Assembly: GCF_018403185.1 (NCBI RefSeq)
Contig: NZ_BOSE01000008.1
Location: 186,001-250,000, forward strand
Reading direction: 5' to 3'
Origin: Paenibacillus montaniterrae
Lineage (GTDB): Bacteria > Bacillota > Bacilli > Paenibacillales > Paenibacillaceae
Length of the DNA: 64,000 nucleotides
In this document: positions 33,266-41,847 of the stretch, in pieces
Layout of the letters: each line of letters opens with the position of its first letter
Numbering within the stretch: position 1 is the first letter of the stretch
The notes under the pieces: model-generated
Told to the model about the DNA's origin: nothing
What the model saw: only the letters and a program-made list of their open reading frames with translations
The model's database searches: none
Made by a program: the position numbers and the translations under genes

Positions 33266-34003
33266 TTAAAGCTTGTCCTCCATATTGTCCGTCAACACCT
33301 CTCCACTTATGGCATCGACATAATACACCTTGCTGTCATCAAGCATGACGCGCCAGGCTGGTGTTGCTACCTGCACCTCAGAATCAAAAATTTGGCCATA
33401 ATAGCCCAGTTGAATATCGACAATGACAGAGCCGGGCTCCAAATACGTCTCGATCAAGCTCGAGACGACCTTAGATGCGGCCAGCACCTGCTGTTTATCG
33501 CCAGTGCGCGTAATTTCTACACGATCCTGCAAATAAGCCGTTATCTTCAAGTTGCTGTTGTACAGCTCCAGCTTCGTATGAAACATCGGCCGCCCATCGA
33601 CCATGCGATGCATAACAAACACGCCATCGCGACTGCTGTGCAAATCATAGGCATATTCCGACAAATCGGGAATCAGCTCGCCCAACGTGCGGTCAAGCTG
33701 ATTCTCATTGAACACTACCGCACTATCCACTGCAGGGATGATTAGCGTCGGCTCCCGCTTGTCCATGCTGTCTGATTGCAGCAAATAGGTGAGATCCCCC
33801 ATCATAGGCGTTTCAGACGGCAAAGTGGTCGACAATGTAATCTTTTTTTGCTGCATAAGCTGCAGCTTGTCGGCAGGCAGCTCGGCTGAGTTGGGATTGG
33901 CGTTGAGCTGCGCCTGCACATCCAGCCAAAGCTGATACCCTAACAAAATATTGAGCAGCAGAAATGATACGATCATGACCGTTTTCGCTCTACTCCAATC
34001 CAA
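33266..34003 (-). CDS. walI: WalI (YycI), membrane-associated regulator of WalK
   Basis: 245 residues. N-terminal membrane helix (MIVSFLLLNILLGYQLWLDV) followed by an extracellular domain of YycI type with a PepSY-like C-terminus (YYVDAISGEVLTD). In B. subtilis it forms a complex with WalH and WalK that restrains kinase activity. It follows walH by about 100 bp. Confidence 0.93.
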   Translation of the reverse strand: MDWSRAKTVMIVSFLLLNILLGYQLWLDVQAQLNANPNSAELPADKLQLMQQKKITLSTTLPSETPMMGDLTYLLQSDSMDKREPTLIIPAVDSAVVFNENQLDRTLGELIPDLSEYAYDLHSSRDGVFVMHRMVDGRPMFHTKLELYNSNLKITAYLQDRVEITRTGDKQQVLAASKVVSSLIETYLEPGSVIVDIQLGYYGQIFDSEVQVATPAWRVMLDDSKVYYVDAISGEVLTDNMEDKL

Positions 34004-34104
34004 CTCGCTTCACCTCAACCTTCCTGATTTGATCATTGCAGCTTCACGCCCGCTCCAATCGTAATCCTTACTACCGTTATCTAACTGAATACGCTCATTT
34101 CCTG

Positions 34105-35436
34105 CTACGGCTGCGCGTCATTCGCTTCTTCCGGATTATAGCCGGCAGGCATAGCATCCATCAGCACTTCCTCGCTGCCATCGCTCAGCAGCACCGCCCA
34201 TACCGGTATAAATTCAATGCTCGCTTCCTGCTGCGGCACTGCCTTGAGCGCAGGATAAATCGACACAATTTCCTCTGCTCTTGCATAAAGCTCAAGCTGC
34301 TGCATGAGCGGCTCGCCGCCATACAGCCAGCGAATGTCCTTAGACTCGGCAGCGGCAGGCAGCTTAATTAACGAGCGCTCATACTCAACGACGACGCCCT
34401 GCTGCAGGCCGACCTGAATATATCCATAATTGAACGGGCTAATATCAATAACCGGAAACTGCTCAATATATTTGCGAAAACGAACATAGCGCTCGTCGCG
34501 AATTGGAATTTCCACAAGCTGGTATTTAGTATCCCAGCCTCCATGCTGATTGACAAAATCAACAGCCAAGTACACATTTTCACTAATCGGCACACTGTTC
34601 GTCTGTGAAGCAACTGAGTTGGTATAGCTGATCCAAAGCCCGTTTTGTTCAACCTTCAAGCCGCGCTTGCCGTCCGTATAAATTTGCGAGCCTGAGCGAT
34701 TGACAATGGCACGTGTTGTGCTGGAGTCAAAAAACAGACTGCGCTGCATTTGCTCAGAGGTGAAAACATCATAGCTGTACCTATACTGCGTCGCTTGAAT
34801 CGGCTCCTTGGCTACATAAAGCTGGTCGGAAATAAATTGATAGCGCGGCAAAAATTCGCCAAAGCCGATGTAGTCGCCAATATCCTTCACCGTTAAATCG
34901 ACATGAATCGCCTGGTATACGGTAGAGCCGTTCTGATCGAAGAAATACGCCAGCACTTCCTCCGACTCCTCCAGCGCATAAATATACACACCATCTAGCT
35001 GAACGCTATCCTGCACTCCTTCTGTATCCAGTTTGAGCAGCTTTTTCAGCAGCTCGAACGAAATGCCTTCTGTAAAGCTCAGCTCGATGCCTTTATGCTG
35101 CCGCCGCAGCTCATCCCAATCGACAGCAGCCCCTGTTAGCACCTGAAATCCTTTAAACTCGCGGCTAGCCAGACGCTGACGGAGGATCAGCTCGTAAAAC
35201 TGCGTGTGTGGATAAACAATCGCATGCTCATCATCGCCAAGATGCAAAATAAGCTCTTCTGGAAAAATCACTTGCTCCACATTGCTCGTTTGCCCAAGCA
35301 GCTCGGTATTGACATAATCCTGATCTGACCGCGTTGGCGGGCTAAGCCATGGCATGCGGTAAGCAAGAAAGTAAGTTTGGACGAGGCTCAGCGCCACCAA
35401 AAAGATCAGCAGCCCAGTTTTTATACGCTCGATCAT
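34105..35436 (-). CDS. walH: WalH (YycH), extracellular regulator of WalK
   Basis: 443 residues. One N-terminal membrane helix (TGLLIFLVALSLVQTYFLAY) and a large extracellular region in the YycH pattern, ending PVWAVLLSDGSEEVLMDAMP. Its start overlaps the walK stop by 4 nt, so translation is coupled. It works with WalI to control WalK. Confidence 0.93.
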   Translation of the reverse strand: MIERIKTGLLIFLVALSLVQTYFLAYRMPWLSPPTRSDQDYVNTELLGQTSNVEQVIFPEELILHLGDDEHAIVYPHTQFYELILRQRLASREFKGFQVLTGAAVDWDELRRQHKGIELSFTEGISFELLKKLLKLDTEGVQDSVQLDGVYIYALEESEEVLAYFFDQNGSTVYQAIHVDLTVKDIGDYIGFGEFLPRYQFISDQLYVAKEPIQATQYRYSYDVFTSEQMQRSLFFDSSTTRAIVNRSGSQIYTDGKRGLKVEQNGLWISYTNSVASQTNSVPISENVYLAVDFVNQHGGWDTKYQLVEIPIRDERYVRFRKYIEQFPVIDISPFNYGYIQVGLQQGVVVEYERSLIKLPAAAESKDIRWLYGGEPLMQQLELYARAEEIVSIYPALKAVPQQEASIEFIPVWAVLLSDGSEEVLMDAMPAGYNPEEANDAQP

Positions 35437-37295
35437 TTGGCATCGCCCCCTTCCTGCAGCAATGGCAAGCTGAAGGTCACGGTTGTTCCGACATTAAGCT
35501 CAGACTCCAGCATAATTTTTCCGCCATGATGCTTGACGATTTCCCGGGCAATAGACAAGCCCAGTCCTGTGCCGCCCATATTGCGCGAGCGCGCCTTATC
35601 TACACGATAGAAGCGATCGAAAATGCGCGACAAATCCTTGGCCGGAATGCCGATCCCCGTATCCTGCACACTAATTTCCACGTATGCTTTATCCTTCGAT
35701 TTCATAGCCGTAATGCTAATGCTGCCGCCATCGCTCGTATATTTGACCGCATTGGACACCAAATTATCCAGCACCTGATCGATTTGATCGCGATCGAGCC
35801 AAACCTGCTTAATGCTGCGATCCACCTTCACTTTAGCTGTAATTGATTTTTGTCTAAGCTGGAAGGAGAAGCGGTCTGCCACTTCATCCAGCATGTCCTG
35901 AATATTCGTCTGCTGACGGCGCAGCGGAGCCTGATTAGAGTCAAGCCGCGACAAATGCAGCAGATCGCTGACAAGCCGAATCATCCGCTCAGTCTCATTG
36001 CGAATTACTCCGACAAAGCGCTCCGACAGCTCGCGCTCCTCTAATGCTCCGTCATTTAATGCCTCAGCATAGCTTTTAATCGTTGTAAGCGGCGTGCGCA
36101 GCTCATGTGATACGTTGGCGACAAACTGGCGGCGAGAATGCTCCAGCTTCTCCTGATCGGTTACATCCTGCAGTACGGCAATCGCTCCTGTCATGCCGCG
36201 GTCGCGCCGATGAACAGGCGAAAGCGTCACCTTCAAAATGGTCTCCTCTGCATCATCCTTGCTTGGCTGCTCGTAGCGTTCCTTGCTCAAAATAAATATT
36301 TGCGTGCGGCCCCGCTTCAGCTCAGCAAGCTGCTCCTCCGTCAAGCCGAGCGCTGCCGGAAGCTGAACATCCTGCAGCGTGCCAACCTCCATCAGCTCAA
36401 GCGCCCGCTTGTTCCAGACGATGACATTGTTATTCTCGTCGGCTGCCAATACGCCATCGCTCATGTTGGACAGCACGGAGCTAAGCTTCTCGTTCTCCTC
36501 CTCGTTGGCCGACAACGCTTCCTTCAAGCGAATCGTCATGTCGTTGAACGCCATGCTCAAGCGCCCAATCTCGTCGTTGCCCAGTACAGGAGCCTTCATG
36601 TCAAAATGCCCCTCCGCCACCAGCTCAGCCTGACGCGTCAAGCCTTGAATCGGATGGGTAATCGTATGAGCCAGCACAACACCGAGTACGCCGGTTAAGC
36701 ATAGCGCGATAATCGTGCCGGAGAAAAATATTTGATTGACGCGGTTCATCGTATCGTATACCTCAGTCATTGAAGCTACAATATGAACGGCGCCAACCAC
36801 CTTTTCGTTATGCGTAACAGGCACGGCGATCATTTTTTTGCGTGTGCCGTCCTCATCAATAAACTCCTCTTCGTTGTCAGAGATGTTTTGCAGCGCACGG
36901 CTGACCGCCAACGATTTATTTTTTTGTCCGATATACGATTGATGCAGCTGCAGCGAGGTAGCCACGATTTTACCGTTGCCATCGAGCACCTGCACCTCCG
37001 CCCCGCTAATGCTGAACAAATTGCGCACCACCAGGTTAAGATCCTCGGTCGTATTTTCCGTGACATCAGTATCGCTATCAATTGCCGGCGACAAGCTCGG
37101 TGCTGCAAATTTGGCCAAAATGTCGGCCTGCTCCTTCAAATTGTTCGTAAAATTGTTGACGAGCGACGCTTTGACCGTGCTTATAAAATAAACCCCGATC
37201 AGCTGCATCGCCACCAAAATGAGCAGCACATAAATGATGACCAGCTTCACCTGCACCGTTTGAAAAAACGATTTGAGCTTTGCTTTCACGTTCAT
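35433..37295 (-). CDS. walK: WalK sensor histidine kinase
   Basis: 620 residues, the usual length. Two membrane helices bracket an extracellular sensor of about 145 residues (PAS-like). Then HAMP (HPIQGLTRQAELVAEGHFDM), cytoplasmic PAS (SNMSDGVLAADENNNVIVW), HisKA with FVANVSHELRTPLTTIKSY, N-box DNLVSNAVKYT, G1 DTGIGIP, F FDRFYRVDKARS and G2 GGTGLGLSIAREIV. It is the essential kinase of cell-wall homeostasis in Bacillales. Overlaps both walR and walH by 4 nt. Confidence 0.97.
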   Translation of the reverse strand: MNVKAKLKSFFQTVQVKLVIIYVLLILVAMQLIGVYFISTVKASLVNNFTNNLKEQADILAKFAAPSLSPAIDSDTDVTENTTEDLNLVVRNLFSISGAEVQVLDGNGKIVATSLQLHQSYIGQKNKSLAVSRALQNISDNEEEFIDEDGTRKKMIAVPVTHNEKVVGAVHIVASMTEVYDTMNRVNQIFFSGTIIALCLTGVLGVVLAHTITHPIQGLTRQAELVAEGHFDMKAPVLGNDEIGRLSMAFNDMTIRLKEALSANEEENEKLSSVLSNMSDGVLAADENNNVIVWNKRALELMEVGTLQDVQLPAALGLTEEQLAELKRGRTQIFILSKERYEQPSKDDAEETILKVTLSPVHRRDRGMTGAIAVLQDVTDQEKLEHSRRQFVANVSHELRTPLTTIKSYAEALNDGALEERELSERFVGVIRNETERMIRLVSDLLHLSRLDSNQAPLRRQQTNIQDMLDEVADRFSFQLRQKSITAKVKVDRSIKQVWLDRDQIDQVLDNLVSNAVKYTSDGGSISITAMKSKDKAYVEISVQDTGIGIPAKDLSRIFDRFYRVDKARSRNMGGTGLGLSIAREIVKHHGGKIMLESELNVGTTVTFSLPLLQEGGDAK

Positions 37296-38035
37296 CCTAA
37301 ACTCCCGAATTTCGGATTGCGCATCATATAGCCTAAGCCGCGACGCGTCAATATATATTCTGGTCGGCTTGGATCATTCTCAATTTTTTCGCGCAAGCGC
37401 CTGATCGTCACATCGACTGTGCGCACATCGCCGAAATATTCAAAGCCCCATACCGCCTGTAGCAAATGCTCGCGTGTCATTACCTTGCCGCTGTTGCGCG
37501 CCATATAATGAACCAGCTCAAATTCACGATGCGTCAGCTCGACAGGCTCGCCATCCTTGTACAGCACATACATGTCGGTGTCGATAAACAGGTTGAACAG
37601 CTTGAAGCCCTGCGGCTCCTGCTCAGGCTCGCTTCCTCCAACCTCGGCCTCCTGCTCCTGCTGCAGTGTTTTTTTCTGCCGCCGCAAATGCGCCTTCACG
37701 CGCGCCAGCAGCTCGCGTGTGCTGAACGGCTTTGTCACGTAGTCGTCTGCACCAAGCTCAAGCCCGAGCACCTTGTCGATTTCCGTGTCCTTCGCGGTCA
37801 GCATAATAATTGGCATATTAAGCCTGGTTCGCACCTCGCGGCACACATCCATGCCGTCCTTTACCGGCAGCATCAAATCAAGCAAAATAAGATCCGGTTG
37901 CTCGGAAAAAGCTAACGTCACCGCCTCCTGCCCGTCGAAAGCGCAAATGACCTCATAGCCTTCCTTCTCAAGGCTGAACTTCAATATATCTGCAATCGGC
38001 TGCTCATCATCTACAACTAAAACCTTTCCGTACAT
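37292..38035 (-). CDS. walR: WalR response regulator
   Basis: 247 residues. Receiver with VVDDEQPIADILKFSLE, phospho-Asp in DLILLDLMLPVKDG and YVTKPFS. OmpR-type DNA-binding domain with THREFELVHYMARNSGKV and TVDVTIRRLREKIE, ending RRGLGYMM. A linker rich in Gln/Glu (QQEQEAEVGGSEPEQEP) is longer than in B. subtilis WalR. Essential regulator of autolysins; head of the wal operon. Confidence 0.97.
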   Translation of the reverse strand: MYGKVLVVDDEQPIADILKFSLEKEGYEVICAFDGQEAVTLAFSEQPDLILLDLMLPVKDGMDVCREVRTRLNMPIIMLTAKDTEIDKVLGLELGADDYVTKPFSTRELLARVKAHLRRQKKTLQQEQEAEVGGSEPEQEPQGFKLFNLFIDTDMYVLYKDGEPVELTHREFELVHYMARNSGKVMTREHLLQAVWGFEYFGDVRTVDVTIRRLREKIENDPSRPEYILTRRGLGYMMRNPKFGSLG

Positions 38036-38072
38036 GTGCCAACACCGCCTTCATTCATCCTCATTGCCTTCT

Positions 38073-38081
38073 ATTTTACCA
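38073..38081 (-). promoter_or_regulatory. Extended -10 of the wal operon
   Basis: On the minus strand TGG-TAAAAT, 38 bp ahead of the walR ATG. No good -35 hexamer is seen, which suits an extended -10 promoter. Confidence 0.45.
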
Positions 38082-38160
38082 TAGCTCAGCGGCTTGTACC
38101 TTATTGCATGACCGCTCCTGCATATAAATTTCATAAGATATACCCGCATATATGTTAAAA

Positions 38161-38204
38161 AAGCTGAATCCGACAGCAGCGACGCTTTAATTCGGATTCA
38201 GCTT
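38161..38204 (-). terminator. Terminator of the M23 peptidase gene
   Basis: Perfect 12-bp arms AAGCTGAATCCG and CGGATTCAGCTT, with a T-run on the minus strand, 15 bp after the stop at 38219. It isolates walR from the upstream gene. Confidence 0.8.
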
Positions 38205-38218
38205 ATGTTCTTTATCTA

Positions 38219-39829
38219 TTATAAGTAGCTTAGCGGATTGACCGTGCTACCATTCTTCTGAATTTCAAAATGCAGATGGACACCAGTGGATCGTCCCGTG
38301 TTGCCCATAATGCCGATCTTATCGCCCTTAGCCAGCTTGTCACCCTCGCTTACACTGTAGGAGCTCAAATGCCCGTAAAGCGTTTTGTAGCCATTTTTGT
38401 GGTCGATAATAACGGTTTTGCCATAGCCGTTTTTCGTACCTACAAATTCCACGACACCGGCATCAGCGGCTTTAATTGTTTTGTCGCCTGTGAAGTCTAC
38501 ACCGGAATGCATGCGGCCCCAACGCTTGCCGTATTTGCTCGATACCCGATGATTCGAGACCGGATAAGCAAACGAGCCTGTACCTGTACCCGCTATAATC
38601 ATCGTGCCTTTTTCGATAATAGTTGGCACTGCTTCCTTAATGACTTCCTTCGTCACTAGCTCCTCGGAAAGAATGTAGCCATTTTCCTTCGTAATCTCGT
38701 AGACTAGACGCTGGCTTCCTGGAGCGCCAGTTTGGATCGTTTTCGTTTCGCCTTCACGCATTTCCTTATTTTCAACATATTCAATCGGAACTGCGATCTC
38801 TTCAATTTCAACAAGCTGCTCAACCGAGCGAACGGTAATCTCAGGCATGCGAACTGTCAAATCCAGCTCATCGCCTGCCGTAATTTTATCGCCTTCGATT
38901 TGCGGGTTGTTTTCATAAATAACCTGTTCAGAGATGCCGAACTTCTGCGCAATGCAGCCGATGCAATCTCCTTTTTGCACGACATATTTCGTTGGCTTCG
39001 TGCTGCCATCCACGATTTTTTTGTAGAGGTCCTCTTCGTCCATAATAGACGTTGGCTCTACCTGATCAACCGTAATATCGACGGATTCTACAAATTTAAC
39101 ATCTTTAACCGTCAGCGATGAATCGCCAATCTCGGTAGCTTCTTCTGCTTCCTTAGCCGATGATGTGCTCTCAGCTTGAGCTTCATCCGCGTTATAGGAT
39201 AGCGATTGAATTTGCATCGTATCTTCAGCAGCAGCGACCTGAGGCGCATATTGCTTTTGGAGACGATTCAAAACATTCGTTGCCGCAATTTCATCCTTCA
39301 CATAACCTAATGTTTTGCCATCGACAACGATAGCAATACCAACTGCATTTGACGTAAAGGATTGCTCAAGCTTGTTAAGCGTTGCATCTGTATCGGCAGT
39401 AAGCTTAAAGCCTACCTCGCTTTCATATGTAAGCTCGCCTGTGTTAAGCTCCATCGAAATGCCCGGGTTATTGTTTGCCAGCTCCAGCTGCTCTTCCTCA
39501 ATCATTTGCTGAACCGTATCTACTTGATCAACTGTTCCTACGTATTGCCCATTTTGATAGACATGAAAGATTTCAAATGTATTAGTATGAATATATTGCT
39601 TATATTGTTGTATGCCTATAATCGTTGCTGCAGCTACAGCTATAATAGCTCCACTTATCAGTACTGATTTCTTGCGCCAAAGTGGAGTCGATTCTATCAC
39701 TGTGTCGGTGCTATCATTTAGCTGATCTAGCTCATCCTGCGAGTCTTTTGACGAACGGTTACCTTTAAGTCTACTAACTATATTTGTAACATATTCCTTC
39801 ATACGACTCATGTCCCCGAATCTGGCCAT
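38219..39829 (-). CDS. Membrane-anchored LysM-G5-M23 peptidoglycan hydrolase
   Basis: 536 residues, ATG with AAGGAGATT 4 nt upstream. One membrane helix (VLISGAIIAVAAATIIGI) near residue 60, a long extracellular region, LysM (KYVVQKGDCIGCIAQKFGIS, about 300-345), a G5 domain (about 350-430) and a C-terminal M23 peptidase with Zn ligands in MHSGVDF and GVHLHFEIQ. It likely cuts peptide bridges of peptidoglycan. Its place upstream of walR, whose regulon is autolysins, is consistent with cell-wall growth. The LysM has an odd Cys pair (CIGC). Confidence 0.93.
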   Translation of the reverse strand: MARFGDMSRMKEYVTNIVSRLKGNRSSKDSQDELDQLNDSTDTVIESTPLWRKKSVLISGAIIAVAAATIIGIQQYKQYIHTNTFEIFHVYQNGQYVGTVDQVDTVQQMIEEEQLELANNNPGISMELNTGELTYESEVGFKLTADTDATLNKLEQSFTSNAVGIAIVVDGKTLGYVKDEIAATNVLNRLQKQYAPQVAAAEDTMQIQSLSYNADEAQAESTSSAKEAEEATEIGDSSLTVKDVKFVESVDITVDQVEPTSIMDEEDLYKKIVDGSTKPTKYVVQKGDCIGCIAQKFGISEQVIYENNPQIEGDKITAGDELDLTVRMPEITVRSVEQLVEIEEIAVPIEYVENKEMREGETKTIQTGAPGSQRLVYEITKENGYILSEELVTKEVIKEAVPTIIEKGTMIIAGTGTGSFAYPVSNHRVSSKYGKRWGRMHSGVDFTGDKTIKAADAGVVEFVGTKNGYGKTVIIDHKNGYKTLYGHLSSYSVSEGDKLAKGDKIGIMGNTGRSTGVHLHFEIQKNGSTVNPLSYL

Positions 39830-40130
39830 GATAATCTCCTTTTCTCACTTTTGCAATGAATAGTCGTGTCGAAACAGGAAAAAAGACCTATCTTCCTGTC
39901 GGATCACCTGCCTTTTACTTTAACATATCGTAAAGAACACGAGCAACCTTTGCCCAAACTATGACACATTAATATTTTTTTAGAATTGAGAGCGCTCTTA
40001 TAATTTTTCTCATAAATGCCTCGGTTGAATGAAACGAAAAAGCGTCATCATTCGTCGTAAATCGACACGATTCTGCTAGCTTTATGTGGTGTGAAGGGAG
40101 ATCAGTGACCTGCCATTAACTGTAAAGTTG

Positions 40131-40159
40131 TTGCGCTGTAAAAATTAGCATGTTAAAAT
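40131..40159 (+). promoter_or_regulatory. Promoter of the Cfr-like leader
   Basis: TTGCGC, 17 bp, TAAAAT with TGT just before it (extended -10). Transcription would start near 40166 and give a leader of about 460 nt. The 39830-40130 stretch upstream has no gene. Confidence 0.5.
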
Positions 40160-40195
40160 CAAGCTGACAAATAACGATTGGAGTTGAAGAGGATA

Positions 40196-40201
40196 ATGTA
40201 A
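40196..40201 (+). other. Start-stop mini-ORF (ATG TAA) after a ribosome-like site
   Basis: GAAGAGG lies 3 nt before an ATG directly followed by TAA. It could serve as a ribosome-pausing site in the leader, but spacing is short and it may be chance. Confidence 0.25.
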
Positions 40202-40335
40202 ATTTTCTTGCTGCGTTTTAAAGAGTAGAGCACATTGGGCTTTATTCTTTGCGTGCATGAAAGTTGCCTTATTCTTTTCACTTGGGAAATAGATCCGCTG
40301 TATAACCTGATGCAGGTTAGAGGTGGGCATTTTTT

Positions 40336-40374
40336 GAGCTACAAGAAGGGTAACTTTCTTGTAGCTCTTTTTTT
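40336..40374 (+). terminator. Strong intrinsic terminator in the Cfr-like leader
   Basis: GAGCTACAAGAA pairs perfectly with TTCTTGTAGCTC and is followed by seven T. No complete plus-strand gene precedes it, so it can only act on the leader transcript. This is the usual sign of transcription attenuation. Confidence 0.85.
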
Positions 40375-40401
40375 CGACTTATTTCTAGGAGGATGAAAAC
40401 G

Positions 40402-40515
40402 ATGGAAATTGAGGTTGTAGATGATTATGTGAGCCAGTTCTTGTTAGGTGAAGTGGTTCACGACAAAATTAATCGGTTGCCGGAGGTTTACCAAACTATC
40501 GACAGGTGCACCTAG
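40402..40515 (+). CDS. 37-codon ORF in the Cfr-like leader
   Basis: Starts with ATG 9 nt after a perfect AGGAGG (40387-40392), just past the terminator. Product begins MEIEVVDDYVSQFLLG and ends YQTIDRCT. It is not similar to any peptide I recognise. It could be a regulatory leader peptide for the methyltransferase, or the N-terminal remnant of a lost gene. It ends 110 bp before the methyltransferase ATG. Confidence 0.55.
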   Translation: MEIEVVDDYVSQFLLGEVVHDKINRLPEVYQTIDRCT

Positions 40516-40600
40516 CGGATCTTCGGAAAAGGTGCGCGTGCATTTCAGTATAGTTGGTCATAACGTATCAAGGATTTAACTTACGGTTGGCTTTTATACG

Positions 40601-40625
40601 GTTTCTCCGGCAGTAAGGAGAAAAC
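40601..40625 (+). promoter_or_regulatory. Hairpin covering the methyltransferase ribosome site
   Basis: GTTTCTCC (40601-40608) can pair with GGAGAAAAC (40617-40625) with one bulged A. This hides AAGGAG, which lies 5 nt before the ATG at 40626. This is a possible translational attenuator. Confidence 0.55.
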
Positions 40626-41657
40626 ATGAAACACATTTCAAAATATGAAACCATTCGGCGCATATTGTCCGCCTTCAAGCAGCCAAAATATCGCTATGCT
40701 CAAATTATGGATGCGATTTTCAAGCAAAACATCGGCCACTACGAACAAATGACGATACTGCCCAAATTTTTACGTGACGAGTTGACGCGAGAGCTTGGTC
40801 TGAGCGTATGCAGCATCGTTCCAGTAAAGGAGCTCATGTCAAAGCAGGTAAGCAAGGTGCTGTTTTCTATTGCTGGAGGCGAACATATTGAGGCTGTGCA
40901 GCTGAAATATGAGCAGGGTTGGAAATCGTACTGTATCTCCACGCAGTGCGGCTGCGGCTTCAAATGCAGGTTTTGCGCCACCGGTACCATCGGCCTGAAA
41001 CGAAATTTGGCAGCCGAAGAAATTACTGACCAACTGCTGTACTTCCGCTTGAATGGTCATGCCCTCGACAGCGTCTCCTTTATGGGTATGGGGGAAGCAC
41101 TTGCTAATCCGCATCTATTTGATGCGCTCTCGATTTTGACTGACCCGCTTCTCTTTGGTCTGGGACATCGACGAATTACGGTTTCCACCATCGGCTTGCT
41201 GCCGGGAATAGACAGGCTGACCCGGGAGTATCCGCAGGTCAATCTAACCTTCTCGCTGCATTCGCCATTCGACGAGCAACGAAGCGAGCTAATGCCAATC
41301 AATGACCACTTCCCGCTTCGTGACGTACTGGAGGCGCTCGATCGTCATATCCAGCTTACAGGGAGAAAGGTATATATTGCGTATATTCTGCTTCGAGGAG
41401 TAAACGATTCAGCGGCACATGCAGAAGCAGTTGCCAATTTACTAAGGGGAAGAGGACCTGTAGAACATCTCTATCACGTTAATCTGATTCCATTCAATTC
41501 GACTGAAGTTACGCCGGAAAATTACGAGCAATCTGATACGGAGCAAATTAAAGCGTTTGTTCGGATTTTGAAATCAAAAGGGATCAGCACCACAGTCCGC
41601 ACTCAGTTCGGGTCGGACATCAACGCAGCATGCGGCCAGTTGTACCGTTCCAGGTAA
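40626..41657 (+). CDS. Cfr/Clb-family 23S rRNA (adenine-2503-C8)-type radical SAM methyltransferase
   Basis: 343 residues against 349 for Cfr. Radical-SAM cluster Cys 110, 114, 117 (CGCGFKCRFC), GMGEALANP, STIGLLPGI, LTFSLHSPFDEQRSELMPIN and the methyl-carrying Cys near residue 336 (DINAACGQLY). The N-terminal YETIRRIL and IFKQNIGHYEQMTILPKFLR segments are Cfr-like, not RlmN-like. The family methylates A2503 at C8 and gives resistance to phenicols, lincosamides, oxazolidinones, pleuromutilins and streptogramin A. Chromosomal Cfr-like genes (Clb) are known in Bacillales. Function here is inferred; the attenuator-bearing leader supports an inducible resistance gene. Confidence 0.9.
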   Translation: MKHISKYETIRRILSAFKQPKYRYAQIMDAIFKQNIGHYEQMTILPKFLRDELTRELGLSVCSIVPVKELMSKQVSKVLFSIAGGEHIEAVQLKYEQGWKSYCISTQCGCGFKCRFCATGTIGLKRNLAAEEITDQLLYFRLNGHALDSVSFMGMGEALANPHLFDALSILTDPLLFGLGHRRITVSTIGLLPGIDRLTREYPQVNLTFSLHSPFDEQRSELMPINDHFPLRDVLEALDRHIQLTGRKVYIAYILLRGVNDSAAHAEAVANLLRGRGPVEHLYHVNLIPFNSTEVTPENYEQSDTEQIKAFVRILKSKGISTTVRTQFGSDINAACGQLYRSR

Positions 41658-41810
41658 ATGGTTAGAGATGTACGTACAGTGCAGGAGGTTTGACCTTGGT
41701 CACTGAGGGAGAGCATGGAGTTTGACTTTGGAAGTGAGATGAATTCTCCTTAGAGGGTATTCATTTGCGGAGTATAAGGACATCGTTTCCTTAAGGACAA
41801 AGTGAGGAGC

Positions 41811-41847
41811 AGAAAGGCTGCGTTATTTTAAGCAGCCTTTCTGTTTT
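41811..41847 (+). terminator. Terminator downstream of the Cfr-like gene
   Basis: AGAAAGGCTGC and GCAGCCTTTCT, perfect arms with a 10-nt loop, then GTTTTT. It lies 150 bp after the stop; the interval holds no ORF with a good start. Confidence 0.8.

Noticed and set aside
36138..36698. 186-codon plus-strand ORF
   Set aside because: Antisense to walK, which has all kinase motifs; Leu/Arg/Gln/His-rich composition is typical of a shadow frame.
40257..40292. Leader ORF MKVALFFSLGK before the Cfr terminator
   Set aside because: No ribosome site within a useful distance of its ATG. It could still be translated weakly, so it is not listed as a gene.
40145..40330. 61-codon minus-strand ORF across the Cfr leader
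   Set aside because: No ribosome site, overlaps a promoter and structured leader, and the product is not protein-like.
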